Below are positions 8,649 to 15,905 of a DNA stretch of 32,609 bases, piece after piece. Under the pieces are notes generated by a model. That model was given only the letters and a program-made list of their open reading frames with translations. It had not been told where the DNA came from and ran no database searches. Position 1 is the first letter of the stretch. Each line of letters starts with the position of its first letter. This DNA comes from Blastocatellia bacterium (GTDB lineage Bacteria > Acidobacteriota > Blastocatellia > Pyrinomonadales > Pyrinomonadaceae): contig JAEUQI010000033.1 of the NCBI GenBank assembly GCA_016789145.1, positions 1 through 32,609 of the forward strand, read 5' to 3'. A program made the translations under genes and the position numbers.

Positions 8649-9356
8649 ATGACATTTCTTTTGTTTTCCGAGGGCATTTCTTTCGGTGTTTACGACATCG
8701 CTAAGAGCTTGACGATCCCGGGTTGGGGCGTTATCATCACGCTCCTTATCCAGTCCGTTTACATGATCGCCGTCGGTATCGAGCGTTGGCTGACGTACAA
8801 CAAAGCTAAGGCACAGTCCCGTCAATACGCTCCGAAAGTTGCTCAGGCACTTAAGAACAGCAATATTGACGAAGCTATCAACATCAGCGACAAGTACAAA
8901 GATTCGCACCTTGCAATGGTCGTCTCATCAGGTTTGAAAGAATTCGCCGCACACCAGGGCAATTCGGACATCTCGGCTGATGAAATGGAAGCATCCAAGC
9001 GTGCTCTTGACCGTGCTATCGCCGTTAAGACCGCCGAACTCAAGCGTGGCCTTTCAGGTCTTGCTACCGTTGGTTCGACCGCTCCTTTCGTAGGACTGTT
9101 CGGAACCGTCGTCGGTATCATCGGTGCGTTTATGGCTCTTCGTTCGAATGAGACCGCAGGTATCGGTGCCGTTGGTGGTGCTATCGCAGAAGCTCTCGTA
9201 GCTACGGCGTTTGGTATCTTGGTGGCTATTCCTGCCGTTTGGTTGTTCAACTACTTCACCAACAAAGTTACAAGCTTTGGCGTTGAAATGAACAACTCGG
9301 CTTCGGAACTTGTTGATTACTTTATCAAACAGCGTGCTAAGGGCCTTCGCGGGTAG
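8649..9356 (+). CDS. exbB: ExbB/TolQ/MotA-family proton channel subunit
   Basis: ExbB forms the pentameric inner-membrane channel that, with ExbD, powers TonB. The 235-residue protein has a first membrane helix at about 25-45, a long cytoplasmic section with many charged residues, and two helices in the conserved C-terminal part (starting with the GLATVGSTAPFVGLFGTVVG motif, and ending near LVATAFGILVAIPAVWLFNYF). A strong GGAGG site lies 7 bases before the ATG. Codon use looks highly adapted (many CGT, GGT, GCT), which suggests high expression. It could be named TolQ; the neighbouring tonB favours ExbB. Confidence 0.9.
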   Translation: MTFLLFSEGISFGVYDIAKSLTIPGWGVIITLLIQSVYMIAVGIERWLTYNKAKAQSRQYAPKVAQALKNSNIDEAINISDKYKDSHLAMVVSSGLKEFAAHQGNSDISADEMEASKRALDRAIAVKTAELKRGLSGLATVGSTAPFVGLFGTVVGIIGAFMALRSNETAGIGAVGGAIAEALVATAFGILVAIPAVWLFNYFTNKVTSFGVEMNNSASELVDYFIKQRAKGLRG

Positions 9357-9373
9357 TTTTTGCGAAGGCTTTT
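9343..9373 (+). terminator. Attenuator-like hairpin over the exbB stop codon
   Basis: Perfect 8-bp arms GCCTTCGC (9343-9350) and GCGAAGGC (9362-9369) flank an 11-base loop containing the TAG stop, and TTTT follows. This has the shape of a weak intrinsic terminator. It would lower exbD expression relative to exbB, fitting the ExbB excess in the complex. Confidence 0.6.
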
Positions 9374-9400
9374 CCGTACTAAGTTAGGAGATCTACTAAT

Positions 9401-9850
9401 ATGGCAGCGAAAATTGGCGGCGAACAAGAATTTAATTCGGATATTAACGTAACTCCGATGGTGGACGTTATGTTGGTTCTCCTGATCATCTTCATGATCG
9501 TCACGCCACTTCTGCAGCAGGGTGTTTCTGTTAACCTTCCGCGCGATATGGTCAGCCCCGATGAGGATGGCGATATTGCGAAGGATACGTCTGTTGTTAT
9601 CGCTATTCCGGACAACAGCAACTTTTATATTGGCAAAGATCAGTATCCGATCGATCAGCTCGGCGATGTGATCAAACGTCGCATGGAGGGCAAAGCCCCC
9701 GAAAAGCGAATCGTTTACATCAAGAGCGGCATCGAGGTGGAATACGGTCAGGTCGTGAAAGCGATCGACACGATCCGCCGTCAAGATATTGACAAGATCG
9801 GTCTCGTTGCTGATAAGAAGAAAGGCGGCGGCGGTGAAGCACCTAAGTAA
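9401..9850 (+). CDS. exbD: ExbD/TolR-family protein, first copy
   Basis: ExbD supplies the essential protonatable Asp of the ExbB-ExbD motor. This 149-residue protein has a cytoplasmic start, one membrane helix (about 21-40) with the conserved NVTPMVDVMLVLLIIFM pattern (Asp22), and a periplasmic domain of about 100 residues. The tail is Lys/Gly-rich (KKKGGGGE). A purine-rich TTAGGAG site lies about 11 bases upstream. A second, different ExbD follows at once; the two are paralogues rather than a fresh duplication, since they match mainly around the membrane helix. Confidence 0.92.
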   Translation: MAAKIGGEQEFNSDINVTPMVDVMLVLLIIFMIVTPLLQQGVSVNLPRDMVSPDEDGDIAKDTSVVIAIPDNSNFYIGKDQYPIDQLGDVIKRRMEGKAPEKRIVYIKSGIEVEYGQVVKAIDTIRRQDIDKIGLVADKKKGGGGEAPK

Positions 9851-9897
9851 GGTTTAACCTCGTATTTGGCCATTTGGCCCGGAGGTCTTGGTAAATT

Positions 9898-10371
9898 ATG
9901 GGAATGTCAACGGGAGGTTCCGGTGATGGTGCAGTACCTACCATCAACGTAACACCACTTATAGACGTACTACTTGTATTGTTGATTATCTTTATGGTCA
10001 TTACGCCGCTGAAGCCAAGCCGTTTTGAGGCGAAGGTTCCGGCGGAGCCGAAGGATGAAGTTAACGTCAACGTAAAGCCTAATCCGCTGACGCTTGTCGT
10101 TGCTATTGCAAATGACGGCTCGGTATCGCTCAACAATGAGCGTTTGGGCGATGTCACCGACACGTCCAAGCTCAAGGATCGCCTCACCGAGGTCTTTAAG
10201 ACCCGCGAAGAGGGAGGCGTTCTCCGTGAAGGAACTAATGAAGTGGAAAAGACCATCTTCTTAAAGTCTCCTAAGAGCGCGAAGTACGGCGACGTTGTCA
10301 AGGTGATCGATGCGGCCAAAGGGGCCGGTGCATCGCCGATCGGATTACAGGTCGACGATCTGTCGAATTAG
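9898..10371 (+). CDS. exbD: ExbD/TolR-family protein, second copy
   Basis: This second ExbD/TolR protein (157 residues) has the membrane signature INVTPLIDVLLVLLIIFMVITP with Asp23 in the proton-path position. Its periplasmic part differs from the first copy, being richer in charged loops (for example around 100-125). GGAGG lies about 12 bases before the ATG; a second ATG two codons in is also possible. Two ExbD paralogues with one ExbB is a pattern known from several Gram-negative groups; the copies may form a mixed dimer or serve different transporters. That is inference. Confidence 0.92.
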   Translation: MGMSTGGSGDGAVPTINVTPLIDVLLVLLIIFMVITPLKPSRFEAKVPAEPKDEVNVNVKPNPLTLVVAIANDGSVSLNNERLGDVTDTSKLKDRLTEVFKTREEGGVLREGTNEVEKTIFLKSPKSAKYGDVVKVIDAAKGAGASPIGLQVDDLSN

Positions 10372-10377
10372 TTTTGC

Positions 10378-10403
10378 CTGGCCGGCCTCGGTGTTGAGGC
10401 CAG
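10378..10403 (+). terminator. Short hairpin after the second exbD
   Basis: CTGGCC-GG-CCTC pairs with GAGGCCAG, leaving a GG bulge; the core GGCCTC/GAGGCC (10384-10401) is perfect. There is no T-run, so it is probably a transcript-stability or attenuation element before the next gene. Confidence 0.35.
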
Positions 10404-10431
10404 TCATTGGGCTATTTAATGGAGTCTAATA

Positions 10432-11496
10432 ATGAGATTGTCTCGTTTTTGGGTATTATTGCTGATATCCGCGTTTGCCTTAGCGGGAACTAGCTGCTCG
10501 TACTACAACAAGGTCATGGCACGAAAGAACCTCGTGGATGGCTCTAAGGCGTACAAGGACAGAAAGTTTGCCGATGCCGAAAGGTTGTTTCGCTATGCAG
10601 CGTCGTTAGATCCTGAGGGAAACACTCTCGAAGGCCGAACAGCGCAATTGTCGCTCGCTCGAACGCTTCATTCGATGTACATCGGCGATCGGCAGAAAAA
10701 GGAATTCGCCGAATCTGCGCTGGCAGAATATCGGAAGAGCCTTCCTCAGTCGCTCAAGGATCTCAAGGAAGCTTCGGACGAATACCAGAAAGACAAAGCA
10801 GCAGAAAGCGCTCAGCGTCGTTATTACACTGCTCTTTCCGCAACAAACAGTACGACCAGCGCTATAGCAAGTCTGCTGGATGCTCTGCAGAAAGGCGATG
10901 AGGCCCGTGCTTGGCAGAATGAGGTCGCGGCAAACGAAGCGATGCCTGCTACCGCCCGAGTGCGAGCATTGAGTTCACTCGCAGCTAAATCGAATACCTG
11001 TGCAAACGACATTACGGACACACCGGACACGAAGAAGACCGTTCAAAAGGATGGCAAACCTTCGTTCCAGTTCGTTAAGCCGGCAAATGCAGATGATTTT
11101 GCCAAGCTGAAGCAGTGCGTTGAAGACGGTAAGAAGTTCGTGGATCAGGCCGCCGCTCTCGAAGGCGATGAGGTTAAGAATGCTGCTTCGTTCGATCCGA
11201 CCAGGGCGACAGACATCGCTCTTGCTCTGAATAGTGAGGTTCTAAAGGTCTTTGAATCTGCCCGTTCTTACAAGGCAAGTTTAACCGTTCAGGCGATGCG
11301 AGTTGCCGAAATGGATGGAAACACCGCCGAACGTGACAAGCTCAAGGCTGAGAGTGACCAGTATAAGGCAAAGTTCACTGAACTAAGTGATGTCGTTAAG
11401 AAGATCGAAACTGAGATCGAAGCTCGAAAGGCAAAGGCTGAGGCCGAAAAACCGGGAGCAACGAAACCAAATTCGAACGCTAACACTAATAAGTAA
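10432..11496 (+). CDS. Putative envelope lipoprotein with TPR-like helices, end of ton operon
   Basis: I do not recognise a named family. The 354-residue protein starts with a basic, then hydrophobic signal (about 1-20) and a Cys at 22. The sequence before it, LAGTSC, is a poor lipobox because Gly is at -3, so lipid attachment is uncertain. The mature part is mostly charged and helical. The start (SKAYKDRKFADAERLFRYAASLDPEG, about 38-63) reads like a tetratricopeptide repeat, and a Lys/Glu/Ala-rich coiled-coil-like tail ends it. It lies 60 bases after exbD2, has a GGAG site, and is the last gene before a strong terminator. A role in assembling or supporting the TonB machine is guessed only from position. 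Confidence 0.8.
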   Translation: MRLSRFWVLLLISAFALAGTSCSYYNKVMARKNLVDGSKAYKDRKFADAERLFRYAASLDPEGNTLEGRTAQLSLARTLHSMYIGDRQKKEFAESALAEYRKSLPQSLKDLKEASDEYQKDKAAESAQRRYYTALSATNSTTSAIASLLDALQKGDEARAWQNEVAANEAMPATARVRALSSLAAKSNTCANDITDTPDTKKTVQKDGKPSFQFVKPANADDFAKLKQCVEDGKKFVDQAAALEGDEVKNAASFDPTRATDIALALNSEVLKVFESARSYKASLTVQAMRVAEMDGNTAERDKLKAESDQYKAKFTELSDVVKKIETEIEARKAKAEAEKPGATKPNSNANTNK

Positions 11497-11520
11497 TCAG
11501 ATTTTTCTTTCCAAGTTGGC

Positions 11521-11560
11521 GACGCTCATTTATCATAAATTGAGCGTCGTCTTTTTCTTT
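11521..11560 (+). terminator. Rho-independent terminator of the ton operon
   Basis: Arms GACGCTC (11521-11527) and GAGCGTC (11542-11548) continue inward through ATTTAT/ATAAAT with one bulged T. The T-rich tract CTTTTTCTTT follows. It separates the ton operon from rel. Confidence 0.85.
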
Positions 11561-11583
11561 CTTGCTTCGACGCATGTTACGCG

Positions 11584-13788
11584 ATGATACGGATCGAAGA
11601 TGTTATCGCCAAAGTACAAACCAACCGGCCGAATTCAGACGTCGATCTGATACGGCGGGCCTATCTTTTCAGTGCCCTTCATCATCGAGGGCAAACACGT
11701 GCCTCAGGAGAGCCTTATCTAGTTCATCCGATCGAAGTTGCCGAGATACTAGCAGAGATGCGTCTAGACGACGTTAGCGTCGCCACAGGGCTCTTACACG
11801 ACGTTGTAGAGGATACTCTGGTCGACCTTGATACTATCAAAGAGTATTTCGGCGGCGAGATCGTTGGACTGGTCGACGGTCTCACTAAGATCGCCCATAT
11901 CAGCAACCTGTCGAAAGAGAAGCAGCAAGCGGAGAACGTTCGAAAGATGGTGCTGGCGATGCTAACGGACGTTCGTGTCGTGCTCATCAAGTTGGCGGAT
12001 CGGCTTCACAATATGCGGACGATGCAGTTTCTCAAGCCCGAGAAACGAGCACGTATCTCGCAGGAAACACTTGATATCTACGCTCCGATCGCCCATCGCC
12101 TTGGTATGGGTAAGATGCGAAGCGAGCTCGAAGATCTTTCCTTCCAGAACCTCTATCCCGAAGAATACAAACGACTTTCTCGCGAAGTGGACGCCCGTCG
12201 TCCCGAACTTGAAGCTGCACTGGATCGGATCAAAGCGACGATCTCAGAGAAGCTCGAGGAGAACGAGGTTCCGTTCGTGTCGATCGAGGGCCGTGTAAAG
12301 CGTTTATATTCGCTTTGGAAGAAGCTCAAAAAACAAAAGATCATGATCGAGCAGGTCTATGATCTGATAGCTGCTCGCGTAATTACGCCTAATGACCGCA
12401 AATACTGCTATTTGACGATGTCGGTGATCCACGACGTTTGGACGCCAGTGCCTGAGCGGTTCAAGGACTGGATCGCAATACCAAGGGACAACCTTTATCG
12501 CTCGCTACACACATCGGTCATTGATAATAGCGGCCAAGCTTTCGAGGTGCAGATCCGTACCGAGGAAATGCATCATATCGCCGAGGAAGGAGTTGCTGCA
12601 CACTGGAAATACAAAGAGGCTTCGCTTGGGGCAAATAGCGACGATGAAAGTCTTGACGAGCTCAGGAACACGGTCGAGAAACTGCTGTTACCTCTTGTCG
12701 AATCGAACGAGACGCACGAAGATTCCGAAGAATTCGTCGAATCTCTAAAGCTAGACCTCTTTCCAAAGGATGTTTATGCATTTACGCCGATGGGCAAGGT
12801 CATACAACTTCCCAGAGGTTCCACGCCCATTGATTTTGCATACGCCATTCACTCACAGGTTGGAGACGCGTGCACGGGAGCCAAGATAAATGGCCGTATC
12901 GTGCCGCTCCGACACGAAATACAGAACGGCGACGTTATCGAGATACTGACCACGCAATCGTCGAAGCCTTCGCGAGATTGGCTCAATTACGTTGTTACAT
13001 CAAAGGCTCGAAGCCGAATTCGACATTGGATATCCGAACAACAGCGCGAAGAATCGGTCGATATGGGCCGAAAGCTGCTCGAACGCGAGGCCGAGCGATT
13101 TCGTGTAACGCCAAAGAAGCTGATCAACAACGAAGCCGAGATGAAACGGATCGCCAACGAATATGGCCTAAGCCGCGGCGAGGATCTGCTCGCATCGATC
13201 GGCTACGGAAAAACGTTGCCGCGGAACGTGTTGGCGAAATATCTCGGTGAGAAATTCGACGACCTTGACCCTGAGAAAAAGGCGGAATCACGCCTCGGTT
13301 CGGGTATGAAGGCCGTTAAGAAGTTCATTGGCCTCGGTGAAGACGCCATCATTGTTCGCGGCGTAGATAATCTATTGACGACCCGTGCTCGTTGTTGCAA
13401 TCCGCTTCGCGGCGAAGAGATCATCGGCTACATCTCACTTGGAAAGGGCATCGTTGTACATAACAAACGCTGCAAGAACGTGAATCAGTTGATGGTGAAC
13501 AAAGAAAGGATCGTCGAAGTCGAATGGGCAAAAAGCGACCGCGAAGAGATCCAGTCCGTGCAGTTGCTGGTTACGACCGAAAATCGAACCGGTATGTTGG
13601 CCGGTATCACGAATGCCATCGCGGAGATCAAGACGGGAATACGCGATGCTCGTGCAAATGTGTCCAAGGATGATTTCGGTATTATCGAGGTCACGGTCGA
13701 AGTATTTGATAAGAAACACCTCGATAAAGTCGTTTCTGCGGTCGAACAAGTTCCCGGGGTTATCGCCGTTGAGCGCGTAAGTGGTTGA
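11584..13788 (+). CDS. rel: Bifunctional (p)ppGpp synthetase/hydrolase (Rel/SpoT family)
   Basis: This enzyme makes and degrades the stringent-response alarmone (p)ppGpp. The 734-residue protein has the full family layout. The HD hydrolase domain (about 20-180) keeps the His-Asp pair at 72-73 (LLHDVVEDT). The synthetase domain (about 235-345) has FKDWIAIPRDNLYRSLHT and the acidic EVQIRTEEMH motif. A TGS domain (about 393-455), a Cys-containing region (ARCCNPLRGEE) and a C-terminal ACT domain (about 655-734) complete it. Both catalytic halves look intact, so it is probably bifunctional. The ATG at 11584 starts the conserved N-terminus; no clear ribosome-binding site is visible. ridA follows 73 bases after, apparently from its own promoter. 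Confidence 0.96.
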   Translation: MIRIEDVIAKVQTNRPNSDVDLIRRAYLFSALHHRGQTRASGEPYLVHPIEVAEILAEMRLDDVSVATGLLHDVVEDTLVDLDTIKEYFGGEIVGLVDGLTKIAHISNLSKEKQQAENVRKMVLAMLTDVRVVLIKLADRLHNMRTMQFLKPEKRARISQETLDIYAPIAHRLGMGKMRSELEDLSFQNLYPEEYKRLSREVDARRPELEAALDRIKATISEKLEENEVPFVSIEGRVKRLYSLWKKLKKQKIMIEQVYDLIAARVITPNDRKYCYLTMSVIHDVWTPVPERFKDWIAIPRDNLYRSLHTSVIDNSGQAFEVQIRTEEMHHIAEEGVAAHWKYKEASLGANSDDESLDELRNTVEKLLLPLVESNETHEDSEEFVESLKLDLFPKDVYAFTPMGKVIQLPRGSTPIDFAYAIHSQVGDACTGAKINGRIVPLRHEIQNGDVIEILTTQSSKPSRDWLNYVVTSKARSRIRHWISEQQREESVDMGRKLLEREAERFRVTPKKLINNEAEMKRIANEYGLSRGEDLLASIGYGKTLPRNVLAKYLGEKFDDLDPEKKAESRLGSGMKAVKKFIGLGEDAIIVRGVDNLLTTRARCCNPLRGEEIIGYISLGKGIVVHNKRCKNVNQLMVNKERIVEVEWAKSDREEIQSVQLLVTTENRTGMLAGITNAIAEIKTGIRDARANVSKDDFGIIEVTVEVFDKKHLDKVVSAVEQVPGVIAVERVSG

Positions 13789-13813
13789 CACGCTTTCCTT
13801 TTGCCAATTTTTT

Positions 13814-13822
13814 TGTTAGAAT
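13814..13822 (+). promoter_or_regulatory. Extended -10 promoter candidate for ridA
   Basis: TGT-TAGAAT lies 39 bases before the ridA ATG, after a T-rich stretch. The -35 region (TTTCCT at 13794) is weak. A TTGACA at 13785-13790 is 26 bases away and too far to pair with it. Confidence 0.45.
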
Positions 13823-13861
13823 TCGCCTTTTGCTTGAGGAATGAAGCAGAGGCGATTTTTG

Positions 13862-14239
13862 ATGAACGAGGTCATTTCAACAGACAAAGCACCGGGAGCC
13901 ATTGGCCCCTATTCGCAGGCAATTAAGGCCGGGAACATGATATTTTGCTCGGGCCAGATCCCGATCGATATTGCTACCGGCGAGTTTGTTTCGGACAACG
14001 TTGCTGAGCAAACGGAACAGGTTCTAAAGAATCTTGCTGAGGTTCTCGCTGCTGCTGGAGCAAGTCTGAATGATGTAGTGAAAACGGGTGTTTTTCTTGC
14101 TGATATGAATGATTTTGCTGAGATGAACGAAGTTTATGCTCGGCATTTTGTTGACAATAAACCGGCACGAGCGACCGTTGCGGCGTTGGGATTGCCACGT
14201 GGAGCTCGTGTCGAGATCGATTGTATCGCGGTTGTATAA
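13862..14239 (+). CDS. ridA: RidA family enamine/imine deaminase
   Basis: RidA hydrolyses reactive enamine/imine intermediates released by PLP enzymes such as threonine dehydratase, protecting other PLP enzymes. The 125-residue protein matches the family from MNEVISTDKAPGAIGPYSQA to RGARVEIDCIAVV. The Arg near residue 105 that binds the substrate carboxylate (KPARATVAA) and the C-terminal Glu of VEIDCIA are present. The ATG at 13862 follows AGAGG by about 10 bases; an in-frame upstream start at 13841 would add seven basic residues and is less likely. A threonine/serine dehydratase, the classic source of its substrate, lies at 29607-30518 but is not linked to it. Confidence 0.95.
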   Translation: MNEVISTDKAPGAIGPYSQAIKAGNMIFCSGQIPIDIATGEFVSDNVAEQTEQVLKNLAEVLAAAGASLNDVVKTGVFLADMNDFAEMNEVYARHFVDNKPARATVAALGLPRGARVEIDCIAVV

Positions 14240-14240
14240 A

Positions 14241-14275
14241 TGCCTAACGCCCGAAATGAATTCGGGCGTTAGGCA
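14241..14275. terminator. Perfect 15-bp hairpin between convergent ridA and rpmB
   Basis: TGCCTAACGCCCGAA (14241-14255) and its exact complement (14261-14275) flank ATGAA. The stem begins one base after the ridA stop and sits between two converging genes, so it probably ends both transcripts. Neither side has a long T-run. Confidence 0.7.
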
Positions 14276-14307
14276 ACCAGATCAATAGCTCGTGTTTCTA
14301 AAGAAAC

Positions 14308-14502
14308 CTAAGCGGCTTTTACGATCTTTCCGGATTTGATACAGCGGGTACAGACCTTAGCACGAGCGTTGCCGCCGGCAGGCATCTGTACACGGACAGA
14401 TTGAAGATTAGGGTTGAAACGCCGTCGCGTCTTGTTGTTAGCGTGAGAAACGTTATTTCCAAATTGCGGACCTTTGCCGCAGATGTCGCATCGTTTTGCC
14501 AT
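14308..14502 (-). CDS. rpmB: 50S ribosomal protein L28, zinc-binding form
   Basis: L28 is a small protein of the large ribosomal subunit. The 64-residue protein begins [23 protein letters not shown], the standard start of the family. It has both Cys pairs of the zinc-binding (C+) type: Cys5/Cys8 and Cys51/Cys54. The ATG at 14502 was chosen because upstream in-frame sequence (to 14556) lies in the promoter leader and is not conserved. It is transcribed alone from a strong promoter at 14559-14587 and converges on ridA. Confidence 0.96.
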   Translation of the reverse strand: MAKRCDICGKGPQFGNNVSHANNKTRRRFNPNLQSVRVQMPAGGNARAKVCTRCIKSGKIVKAA

Positions 14503-14558
14503 AGTATTAAGCCTCGAACTATTGAGGTTGTGAGTTTCTGAAAAACTCAAAAACAAGA

Positions 14559-14587
14559 TTTATACCAACTAACCGAGGGTTAGTCAA
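14559..14587 (-). promoter_or_regulatory. Sigma70-like promoter for rpmB with palindrome in the spacer
   Basis: On the minus strand TTGACT (14587-14582) and TATAAA (14564-14559) are 17 bases apart. A perfect inverted repeat, ACTAACC-GAG-GGTTAGT (14568-14584), fills the spacer and overlaps the -35 box, so a repressor could sit there. The palindrome also lies about 45 bases before the divergent gene at 14630. Confidence 0.7.
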
Positions 14588-14629
14588 GTTATGAAAAGAT
14601 TCGGAGAATTGAAAGGAGAAAACGCAATA

Positions 14630-15820
14630 GTGCAATTCGTTAGTAAAAGACAGTGGATGATCGCGTCGGTGTTATTGACATCGGTGCTTTTTGCGGCGTG
14701 CGGCGGTGGTGCAGGTGGTCCGGGAGCAAATTCCAACGAGACCGCTGCTACCGTTAACGGCAAGGTCATCAAAATGGAAGAGGTCGAACGCGGCATCAAA
14801 CAGCAGGCCCAAGGCCAGGAGAGCAAACTCTCGCCGCTCGAGCTAGCTAGTGCTCGGCTTCAGGTCCTGCAAAGCTTGATCGAGCAGGAAGTGATGTTCC
14901 AAAAGGCTCAGAAAGAGAACACGGTTCCGACCGATGAGGAAGTAACTGCCGAGATCAACAAGCAAAAGCAGGAAAGCCGAATGTCTGCGGAGGAGTTTGA
15001 CAAGCAGATGACCGATGCTGGTTTCACCGAGGCTTCTCTCAAAGAGAACACCAAGCGTGCACTCGCGATCCGAAAGCTCGTCGAGAAGATCACTAGCCGT
15101 ATCGACGCACCGAAAGATAGCGAGATCGACGCATTCTACAACGGTAACAAGGATGCTTTTGTGAAACGCAAAGGCGTCAAACTTGCCGCGATCGTGATCG
15201 ATCCTGCAAAGACCGGCGAAGGTGACGTTACTACTGATGAAGTATCGTCAGTGGCAAAAGCTAACGAGATCATCGGAAAGATCAAAGCCGGACAGGATTT
15301 TGCAACTTTGGCGAGTGAGTTCAGCGAGGATCAGAGCCGATTCCAGCGTGGTGAGCTCGGCTATCTTTCCGAAGATGACCTCAGACAGGCTTTTCCTGAA
15401 GGTGCGGCCGCTGCGCTCATGAATCCACAACTCGAAGTTGGACAAGTTGTGAACGTTCGCTCGCAGGGCAAGCTTTTCATCCTAAAGCTTCAGGAACGCA
15501 GCGACAAGGACGAGGCTCTTACGCTTGAAAGCCCTGGCGTGCGTCAGCAAGTTATCGAATCACTTGGCAGCAGTCGCAAGCAGTTATTGGCTGCATCGTA
15601 TCAGGCGATCGCAATGAACGAAGCGAAGATAGAGAACTATCTTGCCAAGAAGGTTGTCGATAACCCCAACGAGCTTAGTGGAGCACGTCCTGCAGGAGCT
15701 TCGACTCCGGCGGCACCTGCCTCGCCAGCTACGGCGTCTGCAGCTTCGCCTGCGGCACCTGCATCGCCTGCCAAGACAGATGCGAAACCGGCAGCTCCGG
15801 CTTCACCGGCAAAGAAGTAG
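14630..15820 (+). CDS. SurA/PpiC-type peptidyl-prolyl isomerase, probable lipoprotein
   Basis: This is probably an envelope chaperone that helps outer-membrane or secreted proteins fold. The 396-residue protein starts with a signal (KRQWMIASVLLTSVLFAAC) ending at Cys24, followed by a Gly-rich linker as in lipoproteins; the lipobox has Phe at -3, so lipidation is likely but not certain. A SurA-like helical domain (about 35-165) with many Gln/Glu/Lys residues is followed by a parvulin (PpiC) domain (about 175-290), including ASEFSEDQSRFQRGELGYL. The last 50 residues are an Ala/Ser/Pro repeat. The GTG at 14630 is preferred because AAAGGAG ends 11 bases before it; an ATG at 14591 would add 13 residues before the signal. 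Confidence 0.88.
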   Translation: MQFVSKRQWMIASVLLTSVLFAACGGGAGGPGANSNETAATVNGKVIKMEEVERGIKQQAQGQESKLSPLELASARLQVLQSLIEQEVMFQKAQKENTVPTDEEVTAEINKQKQESRMSAEEFDKQMTDAGFTEASLKENTKRALAIRKLVEKITSRIDAPKDSEIDAFYNGNKDAFVKRKGVKLAAIVIDPAKTGEGDVTTDEVSSVAKANEIIGKIKAGQDFATLASEFSEDQSRFQRGELGYLSEDDLRQAFPEGAAAALMNPQLEVGQVVNVRSQGKLFILKLQERSDKDEALTLESPGVRQQVIESLGSSRKQLLAASYQAIAMNEAKIENYLAKKVVDNPNELSGARPAGASTPAAPASPATASAASPAAPASPAKTDAKPAAPASPAKK

Positions 15821-15842
15821 AAGAAAAGTAGAAGTGTGAAGA

Positions 15843-15889
15843 AGTGGAAAAGCATGTAGAACTTCGGTTCTTGGCTTTTTCACTTTTTC
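15843..15889 (+). terminator. Rho-independent terminator with UUCG tetraloop
   Basis: Outer arms AGTGGAAAAGC (15843-15853) and GCTTTTTCACT (15874-15884) differ at one position. The inner stem AGAAC/GTTCT is capped by TTCG, a very stable loop. T-runs lie in and after the second arm. It ends the isomerase transcript. Confidence 0.8.
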
Positions 15890-15905
15890 ACTGTTGGACA
15901 TTCTA

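Noticed and set aside
12430..12530. Possible loss of synthetase activity in Rel (DNLYRSLHT instead of NGYQSLHT)
   Set aside because: The residue before the Tyr varies in active Rel proteins (Met is common in Firmicutes), and the Tyr, Ser, Leu, His and Thr are kept.
14532..14548. GAGTTT/AAACTC hairpin in the rpmB leader as a ribosomal-protein autoregulatory site
   Set aside because: Only six AT-rich pairs, with no resemblance to a known leader motif; it could be chance.
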